Assembly: GCF_004135605.1 (NCBI RefSeq)
Contig: NZ_SDPT01000001.1
Span: 124,001-188,000 of the forward strand
Source of the DNA: Sphingomonas desiccabilis
Lineage (GTDB): Bacteria > Pseudomonadota > Alphaproteobacteria > Sphingomonadales > Sphingomonadaceae
DNA: 64,000 nucleotides
Reading direction: 5' to 3'
How positions within the stretch are numbered: the stretch's first letter is position 1; every line of letters starts with the position of its first letter. A program made the position numbers and the translations under genes. The notes under the pieces were generated by a model, which worked only from the letters and a program-made list of their open reading frames with translations, was not told the origin of the DNA and made no database searches. Shown one piece after another: positions 45,393-54,281 of the stretch.

Positions 45393-47302
45393 GACGATTT
45401 CTCCCGCCCGTCGTCGGTTTGCAGGATGCTGGGGATGTCCTCGAGCGGGAATTCGAGAGTCGCGACGAGCCCCGTCGGCCTGAACTCCATCGTGCCCGTT
45501 CCCTGTAGTTCATAGGGCACCCGCTGCGTGATGAGCTCCGTCCCGAAGCCCTGACGGCTGGGCGCGCCGTCTATGCTGACGCCGAGTTCCGACCAGATCA
45601 GGCTGAGCAGGGGCTTCCCTTCACCACCAAGCAGCGCCCACCGCACATCGATCCAGCCGTGCTCCCCGCTCAGAGCGCCATATTTGACGGCATTCGTCGC
45701 CAGCTCGTGGAGAGCAAGGCCGAGCACCTCCGCCGCCTTCGGAGGTAGCGATACGTCCGGTCCCGTGATCCTGTATTGCTCCGGCTGCGCCGCCTGCATC
45801 TCTAACTCGTCCAGAAGCAGGTTCTGGAGATCGACAGCTGCATTCACGTCGCGGGTCAGCAGTGCTTGAGTCCGCGCCATTGCGCTGATCCGTCCTTCGA
45901 AATGCTGCACATAGTCATCCACCGTCTCTGCGGTTTCCCCCGTGCGCCGCGCGACCGAGCGAAGCATGGCCATGATGTTGCGCACCCGGTGCTGCAACTC
46001 GGCGAGCAAGATGTTTTGACGCTCCTCCGCCCTCCGTCGCTCGGTCACGTTCTGGCCGATCTTGAGGAAGCCGGTCAGCTCGCCATCTTCGTCCCGAAGT
46101 GCGCTCGCGATCCCTTCGATGAAGATGCGCTTGCCGTCCTTTCGGAAGTGCCAGCGCACGTCCGGAACCCGGCCGTCCCGCGCCGCGGCGTCCCGCTCTT
46201 CCGCCGCTTTACCTCCAGCGCGGTCCTCGGGTGTGAAGGTGATCTCGGCAAACTGTCCCACCGCTTCCGCTTCCGTCCAGCCGAACACGGCGGCGGCGCC
46301 ATCATACCAGCGGTCGATCCTGCCATCGGGATCGGTAGTGAAGATCGCATAATCGCGGGTATTCTCGACGATCAGGCCGAACCGTTCCTCGCTCGAGCGC
46401 CGCCGCTCTTCGCTCTCGCGCAGTTCGGTCACGTCATGGCTGATGCCGCCGATGATCGGGATGCTGCCGGTGCCGTCGGCAATCGGGAAATCGGTGTTGC
46501 GGAGCCGGCGGGTCGTGCCGTCGCTCGGCCGCCGAATGCGATATTCGAAGGTGACGTGCTGGCCCGCTCGGACCTTCTCGATCGCCTGCTGCGCGTGCTC
46601 CCGGTCCTCCGGGACGATCAGGTCGAGCCAGCTGCGGTAATTGTCGCCCTTGAGCGCCTCCTCCCGACTGAGGCCGTAGATCGTCTCAAAGGCGGGAGTC
46701 AGATAAACCCATTGCAGTGTCTCGGCATGTCGAATCCACAAAATGTCGTGCGCCGCCTCCCCGAATTGCCTGAGCCTTTCCTCGCTCTCGCGCAGCGCCG
46801 CCTGGGTGGCGCGCAGACCGGCGGCGTCCTCCTCCGCATCGACCCGCCGGGTGACGTCGGCCCAGGAGAGGAAGTGGTGGAGCGTCCTGCCGTCATCGGC
46901 CTTGAAGGCGCTCAGGAGGACCGTCGCGACGAACCGGCGGCCGTCCTTGGCATATTGGACGGTCTCTACAACGCCGTCCTGGTCGGCCTCCAAGATCCGG
47001 CGGAACCGCTCGGCATCTTCGGGGTCCGTGTCCGGACCGTTCATGAAGTGGGGCTGCTGACCCAGCACCTCGTCCATCGAATAGCCGGTAAGGTCGAGGA
47101 AGGACGGGTTGGCGAACACAATGGGATTGCCGGGAAGCGTCGGATCCGTCAGCGCCATTGCCATGCGGGTGGCGCGCACCGCCTCGACGAAGATGCCGCC
47201 GCGCTGCCGCAAACGCTCGATCGATCCTTCCGCAACGTCACGCGCATCGGTGCGCGGCTTGTCGCGCTCGAATTCATTGGGCGAGGCGCGAGACTCAGTC
47301 AT
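45389..47302 (-). CDS. PAS-domain HWE-family sensor histidine kinase with Cys-less LOV-like domain
   Basis: A 637-residue soluble kinase. Three PAS domains (about residues 45-140, 155-285 and 290-405) precede an HWE-type kinase core, with ELQHRVRNIMAMLRSVARRT (phospho-His), HELATNAVKYGALS (N-box), WSELGV (the W-x-E element) and GFGTELI (G-box). The first PAS domain is LOV-like (NPIVFANPSFLDLTGYS and GPDTDPE are kept), but the flavin-bonding GRNCRFLQG is replaced by GQQPHFMNG (residues 81-89), so the adduct cysteine is missing. The start at 47302 overlaps the Crp stop by 8 bases. Confidence 0.9.
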   Translation of the reverse strand: MTESRASPNEFERDKPRTDARDVAEGSIERLRQRGGIFVEAVRATRMAMALTDPTLPGNPIVFANPSFLDLTGYSMDEVLGQQPHFMNGPDTDPEDAERFRRILEADQDGVVETVQYAKDGRRFVATVLLSAFKADDGRTLHHFLSWADVTRRVDAEEDAAGLRATQAALRESEERLRQFGEAAHDILWIRHAETLQWVYLTPAFETIYGLSREEALKGDNYRSWLDLIVPEDREHAQQAIEKVRAGQHVTFEYRIRRPSDGTTRRLRNTDFPIADGTGSIPIIGGISHDVTELRESEERRRSSEERFGLIVENTRDYAIFTTDPDGRIDRWYDGAAAVFGWTEAEAVGQFAEITFTPEDRAGGKAAEERDAAARDGRVPDVRWHFRKDGKRIFIEGIASALRDEDGELTGFLKIGQNVTERRRAEERQNILLAELQHRVRNIMAMLRSVARRTGETAETVDDYVQHFEGRISAMARTQALLTRDVNAAVDLQNLLLDELEMQAAQPEQYRITGPDVSLPPKAAEVLGLALHELATNAVKYGALSGEHGWIDVRWALLGGEGKPLLSLIWSELGVSIDGAPSRQGFGTELITQRVPYELQGTGTMEFRPTGLVATLEFPLEDIPSILQTDDGREKSS

Positions 47303-48056
47303 TGGCGTCGAGATGCCGCCCTTCATGATCCAGGTGCAGATAGTTCGGGTTGAACATGGCTACCCCCATCAACGCATCAAGATCGGGAATGATCAGCCGG
47401 CGCTGCGTTAATTCGATCAGCCCCTCGCGCCGCAGTTCCTGGAGGGTCCGGTTCACATGCACAGAGGTGAGGCCCGTCGCCTCCGCGATGTCGGCCTGGG
47501 TCAACGGAAAGTCGCAGGCGTTGCCTTCCGTCAGCCTCACCGCCCGCAGGCGCAGGAACAACTCGGTCAGGAGATGCGCAATCCGCTCGCGGGCGCTGCG
47601 CTGTCCGACATTCAGCAGCCATTCGCGCTGGATCGAGGCGTTGACCAGTTCGTGCCAGAGCAAGGCCTGGGAGATGCGCGGCCGCTCATCGATCAGTCGC
47701 TCCATCTCGTCGGGCGCGATCTCCGCGTAGAGCACGCGGGTGATCGCGCTGAGCGAATGGTCCATCTCCTTCAGGATGTAGACGTTGAGGTCGCAGAAAT
47801 CGCCAGGCACGAAGAAGCCGACGATCTGCCGCCGCCCATCCGGCAGGTCCTTGTAGCGGCAGGCCCAGCCGCTGAGGATCAGGCGCACGGCCTTGGGTTG
47901 CTCGCCTTCGCGGATCAGGTCGCGGCGCGGCTGCGCCTCCTGCGTCTGAAGATGACCAAGCGCTGCGAGTGCCTCCCGGTCGAAGCTCGAAAGTCGCGTA
48001 AATGCCTGCAGCTTGAGAAACAAACGCTCTGCCGCAGAAGAACTTTTTGCAGGCAC
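47295..48056 (-). CDS. Crp/Fnr family transcriptional regulator
   Basis: A 253-residue regulator. An N-terminal cyclic-nucleotide-binding-like beta barrel (LILSGWACRYKDLPDGRRQI, FFVPGDFCDLNVYILKEMDH) is followed by a winged-helix domain with the recognition part TQADIAEATGLTSVHVNRTL. It lacks the N-terminal Cys cluster of Fnr. It uses a GTG start at 48056. It is the first gene of a three-gene unit with the sensor kinase and the receiver, so it may control or respond to the same signal. Confidence 0.9.
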   Translation of the reverse strand: MPAKSSSAAERLFLKLQAFTRLSSFDREALAALGHLQTQEAQPRRDLIREGEQPKAVRLILSGWACRYKDLPDGRRQIVGFFVPGDFCDLNVYILKEMDHSLSAITRVLYAEIAPDEMERLIDERPRISQALLWHELVNASIQREWLLNVGQRSARERIAHLLTELFLRLRAVRLTEGNACDFPLTQADIAEATGLTSVHVNRTLQELRREGLIELTQRRLIIPDLDALMGVAMFNPNYLHLDHEGRHLDAND

Positions 48057-48370
48057 TGGCGTAGCTCCCGGCAGCGAATGCGTCCTGTACGCAGTCTAAC
48101 ACACGTCTAGTCGCCAACGAAGCGGTTCAATACTTGGGGCGCGTGCCCGACACATCCGTGTCGTTGTCGCGACTGCCGTCGCCTGGTTTGACCCAAGGTT
48201 CGTATTCACGGCAGACTAAAGGACCTTGGCAGCTGAGTCTCCGTTGCGGTCTCTGCCCGTCCCCTGAACAGGGACGCGTTTACGGGAAGCCCGGGCGGCG
48301 CCTAAACGGCTCGGTTCGGGCACGCCCGACCGTCCGCTTGGATGAGTGTACGACCGAGAGAGAGGGCCGG
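48057..48370. other. Divergent control region, crp-like and TfoX-like genes
   Basis: A 314-base gap between the minus-strand Crp-type gene and the plus-strand TfoX-like gene. TTGACC near 48188 is a possible -35 for the plus strand but no good -10 follows at the right distance. No gene, tRNA or repeat was recognised. Confidence 0.4.
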
Positions 48371-48727
48371 ATGGGGGTCGACGCAGGGCTGATCGAATGG
48401 GTGGCGGAGGCGCTGGCGCCGATCGGCACCGTCACGTCGCGGCGGATGATGGGCGGGGCGACGCTCTATTGCGACGGCACCATCTTTGCGATCGCGTTCG
48501 ATGAAGGGCTCTGGTTCAAGGCGGATGCCGAGAGCGACGCGGCCTGGGAGGCGGCCGACTGCGCGCGCTTCACCTATGCCAAGGGCGACGGCACGACGGG
48601 ATCGATGAACTACCGGCGCGCGCCCGACGACGTCTATGACGATGCGGACGCGATGCGGGAGTGGGCCGGGCTCGCGCTGGCGGCGGGGGCGCGGGCGCCG
48701 AAGCCGAAGCGCAAGAACAAGCGCTGA
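48371..48727 (+). CDS. TfoX N-terminal domain protein
   Basis: A 118-residue protein consisting of a TfoX-N domain (VTSRRMMGGATLYCDGTIFA, FDEGLWFKADAE, MNYRRAPDDVYDDADAMREW) with a basic C-terminal tail (PKPKRKNKR). The name comes from the competence regulator TfoX, but stand-alone TfoX-N proteins have no established role. The ATG at 48371 is preceded by GAGAGGG. Confidence 0.88.
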   Translation: MGVDAGLIEWVAEALAPIGTVTSRRMMGGATLYCDGTIFAIAFDEGLWFKADAESDAAWEAADCARFTYAKGDGTTGSMNYRRAPDDVYDDADAMREWAGLALAAGARAPKPKRKNKR

Positions 48728-48736
48728 AACGACGAA

Positions 48737-48764
48737 CCCCGCCGGCACCTGGGTGCCGACGGGG
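48737..48764. terminator. Hairpin between TfoX-like and ppa genes
   Basis: CCCCG-CGGCACC and GGTGCCG-CGGGG pair with one bulged mismatch each side and a 2-base loop. Its position between two convergent genes suggests a terminator, but neither strand has a T run, so efficiency is uncertain. Confidence 0.5.
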
Positions 48765-48788
48765 TCCGGATCGCGTGTCGCTGAGCGC

Positions 48789-49367
48789 TTAGTCGCGGCC
48801 GGGGACGTCGTGGTCGAGCGGTTCCTCGCCACGGTCCTTGGCGGCGTTGTAGCGCTCGATCGCCTCCATGGTGATGCGTGCCGCCTCGTCGGCGTCGCCC
48901 CAGGTGCCGACGCGCACCCACTTCTGCTTCTCCAGGTCCTTGTAGTGGGTGAAGAAGTGCTCGATCTGCTGGAAGACGATTTCCGGCAGATCGGCGCGGC
49001 CACCGACCTTGGTGTAGTAGGGGAAGGTCGAGTCCACCGGCACGCACACCAGCTTCTCGTCGCCGCCGGCCTCGTCTTCCAGGTTCAAGACCGCGATCGG
49101 ACGCACGCGCACGACGCAGCCCGGGATGAACGGCGTGCGCGACACCACCAGCGCGTCGAGCGGATCGCCGTCCGGCGACAGCGTGTGCGGCACGAAGCCG
49201 TAATTCGCCGGATAGCGCATCGGGGTGTGCAGGATGCGATCGACGAACAGCGCACCCGACGCCTTGTCGAACTCATACTTCACCGGCTCACCGCCGGTCG
49301 GCACCTCGATGATGACGTTCAGGTCTTCCGGCGGGTTCTTGCCCACCGGCACCATGTCGATCCGCAT
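48789..49367 (-). CDS. ppa: Inorganic pyrophosphatase (family I)
   Basis: A 192-residue soluble pyrophosphatase that drives biosynthesis by hydrolysing PPi. It has the family signature DGDPLDALVV, the start VPVGKNPPEDLNVIIEVPTG and a C-terminal extension (DRGEEPLDHDVPGRD) slightly longer than the usual 175-180 residues. It lies 15 bases behind the M61 peptidase gene on the same strand. Confidence 0.97.
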   Translation of the reverse strand: MRIDMVPVGKNPPEDLNVIIEVPTGGEPVKYEFDKASGALFVDRILHTPMRYPANYGFVPHTLSPDGDPLDALVVSRTPFIPGCVVRVRPIAVLNLEDEAGGDEKLVCVPVDSTFPYYTKVGGRADLPEIVFQQIEHFFTHYKDLEKQKWVRVGTWGDADEAARITMEAIERYNAAKDRGEEPLDHDVPGRD

Positions 49368-49382
49368 GTCGTGTCGTCCCTT

Positions 49383-51305
49383 TTACTTGGCGGCGAGCAG
49401 GCGATCGAGGCCCGTCTCACCCTGTCCGGTCTTTTCCAGCCGCGGATAGCGCAGGCCATCGTGATAGTCGATTGCCACCTCGCGCAGCTTGTCGCCGTTC
49501 TTGACCAGCAGGCGGATGGGCGTGCGGTTGCCCTTGGACGCGGTGACCGCGGCCTTGAGGCGATCGGCGCTGTAGCTTTCGCCGTTCACCGCGACGATGC
49601 TGCTGTCGACCGTCATCCCCGCGTCGAACGCCGGGCTGCCCCAGCTGACCGAGTTGACCGAGCCCGACTTGCCCGTGACGAGCCCCAGCGAATAGCTGAG
49701 GTCCGCCTGGTCGCGGTTGCGGTCGTTGTTGACGAAATAGGGCGTCGGCTGTTCGGTGTAGACCAGGCGGTAGCCGTTGTTGGTGAAGCCGCCGAGCGGT
49801 GCACGCTCAGACACGTTGTTGACGCGGCTGTTGAGGAAGCCGGCCCAGTCATAGGGCTGGATGCCGTTCAGCGTCTGGACCACGTCCTCGAACGTGTAGG
49901 TGAGCACGCCCCAGTCGCCGTCGCGCACGCCGAAGAAGGCGCGGGCGAAGTCGTCGATGCTCTTGGTGCCGCCCGACTGCTGGCGCAGGACGGAATCGAC
50001 GTCCATCCAGATCAACAGGCCTTCGTTGTAATAATCCTCCGAGCGCTGCCAGCTGGTCCAGCCCTTGGGCCGGCGCGCCGAGATGATCGGATCGTTGGTG
50101 GTGTCGACCAGCGGGCGCCATTCGCGCGCACGGCGGTTGTCGAGGCTGGCTGCGATCGCGGCATAGGCGTCCAGCGTGTCCTGCTTGGTGACGATGCCCG
50201 AGCGCGCCTGGAGCACATAGCCCCAGAACTGGGTCTGGCCCTCATAGACCCACAAGAGCGAGTTGCGCATCGGCGTGCGATAGTCGGGCGTCCACAGGTC
50301 CGCGCCGCGGCGGAACTTGCCGTCCCAGCTGTGGGTGTATTCGTGCGGCAGCAGGTTGCGGCTGCCCGCACCCTCGTTCCACTTGGTGAAATAGCCCGGC
50401 TTCACGCCGTTTTCGGAGCTGCGGTGATGCTCCAGGCCGATGCCACCCATGGTGTCGGTGATCGCCAGCAGGAACTCGTACTTGTCGTAATGCTGGGCGC
50501 CGAACACGCGGGTCGCCTGCTCGACGAGCTTCTTGTGCGCGTCGATCTGCTCGGGAGTGGCGTTGAGCTCTTCGGGGCTGTCGGCGAAGACGTTGAGGTC
50601 GACGCGCGGCGACAGCGCCCACTGGCGATAATATTTGCCGGCAAAGGTGGGGGAGTCGACCAGCGTCTCGTAGCTCGTGCGCTGGTAGGAATAGATCGAG
50701 CCGTTGTTCGTCGCCGGCAGGCCTGCCGCAGCGGTCCAGCCGGCCGGATACTTGGCGGTCGCCTGGATCGGGATGCGGCGGGTGAAATAGCCGGCCGGGT
50801 AGAGGCTGACCGAGTTCCACTGGAGGTTCAGCATCGAAGGCGCCATGACGATGCGGCCCTGGTCACCGGCCGTCGCTGACAGGAACTGGAAGCTGACGTC
50901 GAGCTTCTTGGCACCGGCGGGCACATCGATGTGGAAGGCGAATACGTCTTGCGGATCGCGAGTCCAGGGCACGACCTTGCCATTGGCGCGGATCACCAGG
51001 CCGGCGAGCTTCTCGATCTCACCGCGCGGGCTGTGCGCGCCCGGCAGCCACTTCGGGAACAGCAGCACCATGTGGCCCGCCTCGGCGACCGGAATGGTCT
51101 CCTTCACGTTGAAGATGCCGCGCTGGATGTCGGTCGCGTCGACCTCCAGCAGGAGGGTGCCGGGATAGTCGATGTCGCGCGGGGCCGGGATCGTGTCGGT
51201 GAAGGGCACCGGCTGCGGCAGGGTATTGCCGGCGGGGTTCAGCTGCGCATGGGCGGGAACGGCAGAAGCGAGCAACAGGGCGGCGAACGCAGGGGTGCGA
51301 AACAT
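49383..51305 (-). CDS. M61 family (glycyl) aminopeptidase with PDZ domain
   Basis: A 640-residue secreted zinc peptidase. The signal peptide is MFRTPAFAALLLASAVPAHA. A beta-rich N-terminal domain comes first, then a thermolysin-like catalytic part with HEYTHSW (HExxH) and the third ligand Glu in VYEGQTQFWG, and a C-terminal PDZ domain (PDZ-like GSVNSVSWGSPAFDAGMTVD). M61 enzymes cut N-terminal glycine or alanine. Length matches the family. The ATG at 51305 gives the signal peptide. Confidence 0.93.
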   Translation of the reverse strand: MFRTPAFAALLLASAVPAHAQLNPAGNTLPQPVPFTDTIPAPRDIDYPGTLLLEVDATDIQRGIFNVKETIPVAEAGHMVLLFPKWLPGAHSPRGEIEKLAGLVIRANGKVVPWTRDPQDVFAFHIDVPAGAKKLDVSFQFLSATAGDQGRIVMAPSMLNLQWNSVSLYPAGYFTRRIPIQATAKYPAGWTAAAGLPATNNGSIYSYQRTSYETLVDSPTFAGKYYRQWALSPRVDLNVFADSPEELNATPEQIDAHKKLVEQATRVFGAQHYDKYEFLLAITDTMGGIGLEHHRSSENGVKPGYFTKWNEGAGSRNLLPHEYTHSWDGKFRRGADLWTPDYRTPMRNSLLWVYEGQTQFWGYVLQARSGIVTKQDTLDAYAAIAASLDNRRAREWRPLVDTTNDPIISARRPKGWTSWQRSEDYYNEGLLIWMDVDSVLRQQSGGTKSIDDFARAFFGVRDGDWGVLTYTFEDVVQTLNGIQPYDWAGFLNSRVNNVSERAPLGGFTNNGYRLVYTEQPTPYFVNNDRNRDQADLSYSLGLVTGKSGSVNSVSWGSPAFDAGMTVDSSIVAVNGESYSADRLKAAVTASKGNRTPIRLLVKNGDKLREVAIDYHDGLRYPRLEKTGQGETGLDRLLAAK

Positions 51306-51428
51306 GACGGCCTTTCGTCGAGGTGGGATGGTGTCGTGTAACGACATATCGCAGCGGGCGTCCAGCCTGTCGCAAGGCGGGACACGATTCCGGCTTCGAT
51401 CCGCCGGGTGCGGCGGCTAGGGTCGGGC

Positions 51429-52715
51429 ATGGCCTCCACGCTCGTGCCCGCTGCCGACACCGCGACCGCCGCCGATCCGCGCCCGCGATCGGCGGTGAGC
51501 ACGGGCACCGGCCTCGCCGGCATGGCCGGTCTGCTCGCCTGGGTCGCGATCGCGCGCCATTATGGCATGGACGGGCCCTATGCCGCGCTGGTGAACCTCG
51601 TCGCCTGCGGGCTGCCGATGCTCGCCTGGTCGGTGCTGGTGGACAAGGTGCATCGCAACCCTTCGACCGGCATCGACTGGGCGACCCCGCGGCCGTGGCG
51701 GGCGACGCTGGACGTCAGCATCACCAAGCTGGCGGGGCTGTGGGCGACCTGGGTGGGGATCGCGCTGCTCTATGCGACGGGGCGCTTCTACTGGGACGGC
51801 GGCTTCGCCTTTGCCATGTGGTGCTTCGGCTATGCGGCGCCGGTGCTGTTCGTGCTGTCGATCCCCTATGTCCTGTGGATCGACCGCCACCTGGAGGCGC
51901 CGCGCGACGGCTGCTGGGCGTTCGGCGCCTGGCTGATGCACCTGGACGAGCCGATCGAACGCGAGGCGATCTTCGACCATCTGCGCGCCTGGGCGGTGAA
52001 GGCGTTCTTCCTGGCGTTCATGCTGGGAATCGTGCCGGGGGGCTTTCGCGAGTTCGTCGCCGCCGACACGGCCACGGTGCTGCACGATCCGGTGGCGCTG
52101 GCGCAGTGGCTGATCACCTTCATGTTCCTGGTCGACGTGGCGTTCGCGACCTGCGGCTATATCCTCGCGCTGCGGCCGATCGACACGCACATCCGCTCGG
52201 CAAATCCCTATGCGGCCGGCTGGGCGGCGGCGCTGATCTGCTATCCGCCGTTCGTGCTGATGGGCGACGGCGGCCCGCTCGACTATCATCCGGGAGGGGC
52301 CGAGTGGACGCACTGGTTCGCGGGCCATCCGGCGATCCTGGCGGCGATCGGCGCGGCGCTGGTGGCGCTGACGTTCGTCTATGCCTGGGCGACGGTGGCG
52401 TTCGGCCTGCGCTTCTCCAACCTCACCAACCGCGGGATCATCACCAACGGGCCCTACGCCTGGAGCCGCCACCCGGCCTATCTGTCGAAGAACCTGTTCT
52501 GGTGGCTGGTGAGCTGGCCGATGCTGGTGACGACGGGCAACTGGCTGGACGCGTTCCGCAACACCGCGATCCTGGGGCTGGTGAGCGGCGTCTATTACTG
52601 GCGCGCGCGCACCGAGGAGCGGCACCTGCTCGCGGACCCGGACTATCGTGCCTATTACGATTGGATGGGGCGGCACGGGCCGGTGCCGCGGTTCTTTCGG
52701 TGGCTTGGCGGCTAA
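51429..52715 (+). CDS. Isoprenylcysteine carboxyl methyltransferase-like membrane protein
   Basis: A 428-residue protein of about ten membrane helices. The C-terminal part has the ICMT/PEMT-family region NLTNRGIITNGPYAWSRHPA (Arg-His-Pro motif) and ERHLLADPDYRAYYDWMGR (substrate/SAM-binding end). The N-terminal two thirds are an additional membrane domain, so it is about twice the size of ordinary bacterial ICMT-like proteins. The bacterial substrates of this family are mostly unknown. The ATG at 51429 is chosen. It is divergent from the M61 gene. Confidence 0.8.
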   Translation: MASTLVPAADTATAADPRPRSAVSTGTGLAGMAGLLAWVAIARHYGMDGPYAALVNLVACGLPMLAWSVLVDKVHRNPSTGIDWATPRPWRATLDVSITKLAGLWATWVGIALLYATGRFYWDGGFAFAMWCFGYAAPVLFVLSIPYVLWIDRHLEAPRDGCWAFGAWLMHLDEPIEREAIFDHLRAWAVKAFFLAFMLGIVPGGFREFVAADTATVLHDPVALAQWLITFMFLVDVAFATCGYILALRPIDTHIRSANPYAAGWAAALICYPPFVLMGDGGPLDYHPGGAEWTHWFAGHPAILAAIGAALVALTFVYAWATVAFGLRFSNLTNRGIITNGPYAWSRHPAYLSKNLFWWLVSWPMLVTTGNWLDAFRNTAILGLVSGVYYWRARTEERHLLADPDYRAYYDWMGRHGPVPRFFRWLGG

Positions 52716-52718
52716 GAT

Positions 52719-52843
52719 AACCCGTACCCCGGCGAAGGCCGGGGTCCAGTTGGGGAACAGGCGAGGGGGGCGCGCGACCTCACTTAGGCTATCCCACCTG
52801 GGCCCCGGCCTTCGCCGGGGTACAAGCTATGCCGGGGTACGGG
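52719..52843. repeat. Paired-palindrome intergenic element (copy 2)
   Basis: The left arm ACCCGTACCCCGGCGAAGGC (from 52719) and the inverted right arm ending CCGGGGTAC at about 52823 match copy 1 at 42135-42229, with a longer, different spacer. An extra half-site GCCGGGGTACGG follows at 52831. It sits between two convergent genes. Confidence 0.8.
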
Positions 52844-52846
52844 ATT

Positions 52847-54223
52847 TCAGAACGTCAGTTCGTCGTAGACCCGCGTGACGTCGCCGTCCCAGCTGCTGCC
52901 GTAGCGGTCGAGCAGCTGCTGTGCCGGCACGCGGCCGTCGCGCACCACGTCGCGCAAGGGGGTGAGGAAGCCGGTCTCGTCGTCGCCCGCCGCATCGAGG
53001 CGGCCGCGCGCCTTGAGGCCGGCGCCGGCGATGTCGAGCACCTGCCGGGCGATGTCGCGCAGCGTGCCGCCCGTGTTGCCGAGCGGCGCATCGAGGCCCA
53101 GGCGCGGCACCGAGTCGCGCAGCGCCTGGCGGGTGTCGAGGCTCCAGTCCTTGACGAGGTCCCACGCCGCATCGAGCGCACCCTGGTCGTAGAGGAGGCC
53201 GACCCACAGCGCCGGGAGCGCGCAGATCCGGCCCCAGGGGCCGCCGTCGGCGCCGCGCATCTCCAGGAAGGTCTTGAGCCGCACCTCGGGGAAGGCGGTG
53301 GAGAGATGGTCCGCCCAGTCGTCCATCGTCGGCAGCTCGCCGGGGAGGACGGAGAGCTCGCCCTTCAGGAAATCGCGGAAGGAGAGGCCGGCGGCGTCGA
53401 TATACTTGCCGTCGCGGTAGACGAAGTACATCGGCACATCGAGGGCGTAGTCGGCGTAGCGCTCGTAGCCGAAGCCGTCCTCGAACACGAAGGGCAGCAT
53501 GCCGGTGCGGTGCGGATCGGTGTCCGACCAGATGTGGCTGCGGTACGAAAGCATGCCGTTGGGCTTGCCTTCGGTGAACGGCGAGTTGGCGAACAGCGCG
53601 GTCGCGAGCGGCTGCAGCGCCAGGCCGACGCGGAACTTCTGCACCATGTCGGCTTCCGACGCATAGTCGAGGTTCACCTGGATGGTGCAGGTGCGCAGCA
53701 TCATGTCGAGCCCCATGCTGCCGACGCGCGGCATGTGCTCGAGCATGATCTTGTAGCGGCCCTTGGGCATGATCGGCAGCTCGGCGCGGGTCTTGTCCGG
53801 CCACATGCCGAGGCCCAGGAAGCCCAGGCCCAGCTTCTCGCCGACGGCCTTTACCTGGGTGAGATGCCGGCCGGTCTCGCCGCAGGTCTGGTGGAGGTTT
53901 TCGAGCGGCGCGCCCGACAGCTCGAGCTGGCCGGCGGGCTCCAGGCTGACGGTGCCGTCCTTCCCCGAGAGCGCGATGACCTTGCCGTTCTCCTCGATCG
54001 GCGTCCAGCCGAACTCGGTCAGCGCCATCAGCAGATCGCGGATGCCGCCGGGCTCGTCATAGCTGGGGGCGCGGTGGTCGCTGGTGCGGAACACGAACTT
54101 CTCGTGCTCCGTGCCGATACGCCAGCGTTCCGCGGGCTTCTCGCCGCCTGCGAAATAGCCGATCAGCTGGTCGCGGGTCTCGATGACCGCTGCGCTGGTG
54201 TCCGAAACGGTCTTGGTGCTCAT
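52847..54223 (-). CDS. gshA: Glutamate--cysteine ligase (plant/alphaproteobacterial type)
   Basis: A 458-residue enzyme for the first step of glutathione synthesis (Glu + Cys + ATP). It belongs to the plant-type GCL group: RWRIGTEHEKFVFRTSDHRA, RVGSMGLDMMLRTCTIQVNL, SPFTEGKPNGMLSYRSHIWS and the C-terminal RVYDELTF. Length matches the family. It follows rsmE by 58 bases on the same strand. Confidence 0.95.
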   Translation of the reverse strand: MSTKTVSDTSAAVIETRDQLIGYFAGGEKPAERWRIGTEHEKFVFRTSDHRAPSYDEPGGIRDLLMALTEFGWTPIEENGKVIALSGKDGTVSLEPAGQLELSGAPLENLHQTCGETGRHLTQVKAVGEKLGLGFLGLGMWPDKTRAELPIMPKGRYKIMLEHMPRVGSMGLDMMLRTCTIQVNLDYASEADMVQKFRVGLALQPLATALFANSPFTEGKPNGMLSYRSHIWSDTDPHRTGMLPFVFEDGFGYERYADYALDVPMYFVYRDGKYIDAAGLSFRDFLKGELSVLPGELPTMDDWADHLSTAFPEVRLKTFLEMRGADGGPWGRICALPALWVGLLYDQGALDAAWDLVKDWSLDTRQALRDSVPRLGLDAPLGNTGGTLRDIARQVLDIAGAGLKARGRLDAAGDDETGFLTPLRDVVRDGRVPAQQLLDRYGSSWDGDVTRVYDELTF

Positions 54224-54281
54224 GGGCTGCGCCCATAGGCGGTGCCGCGATGCGGCGCCAGCGCCGTTTTGATGGCCGGGG

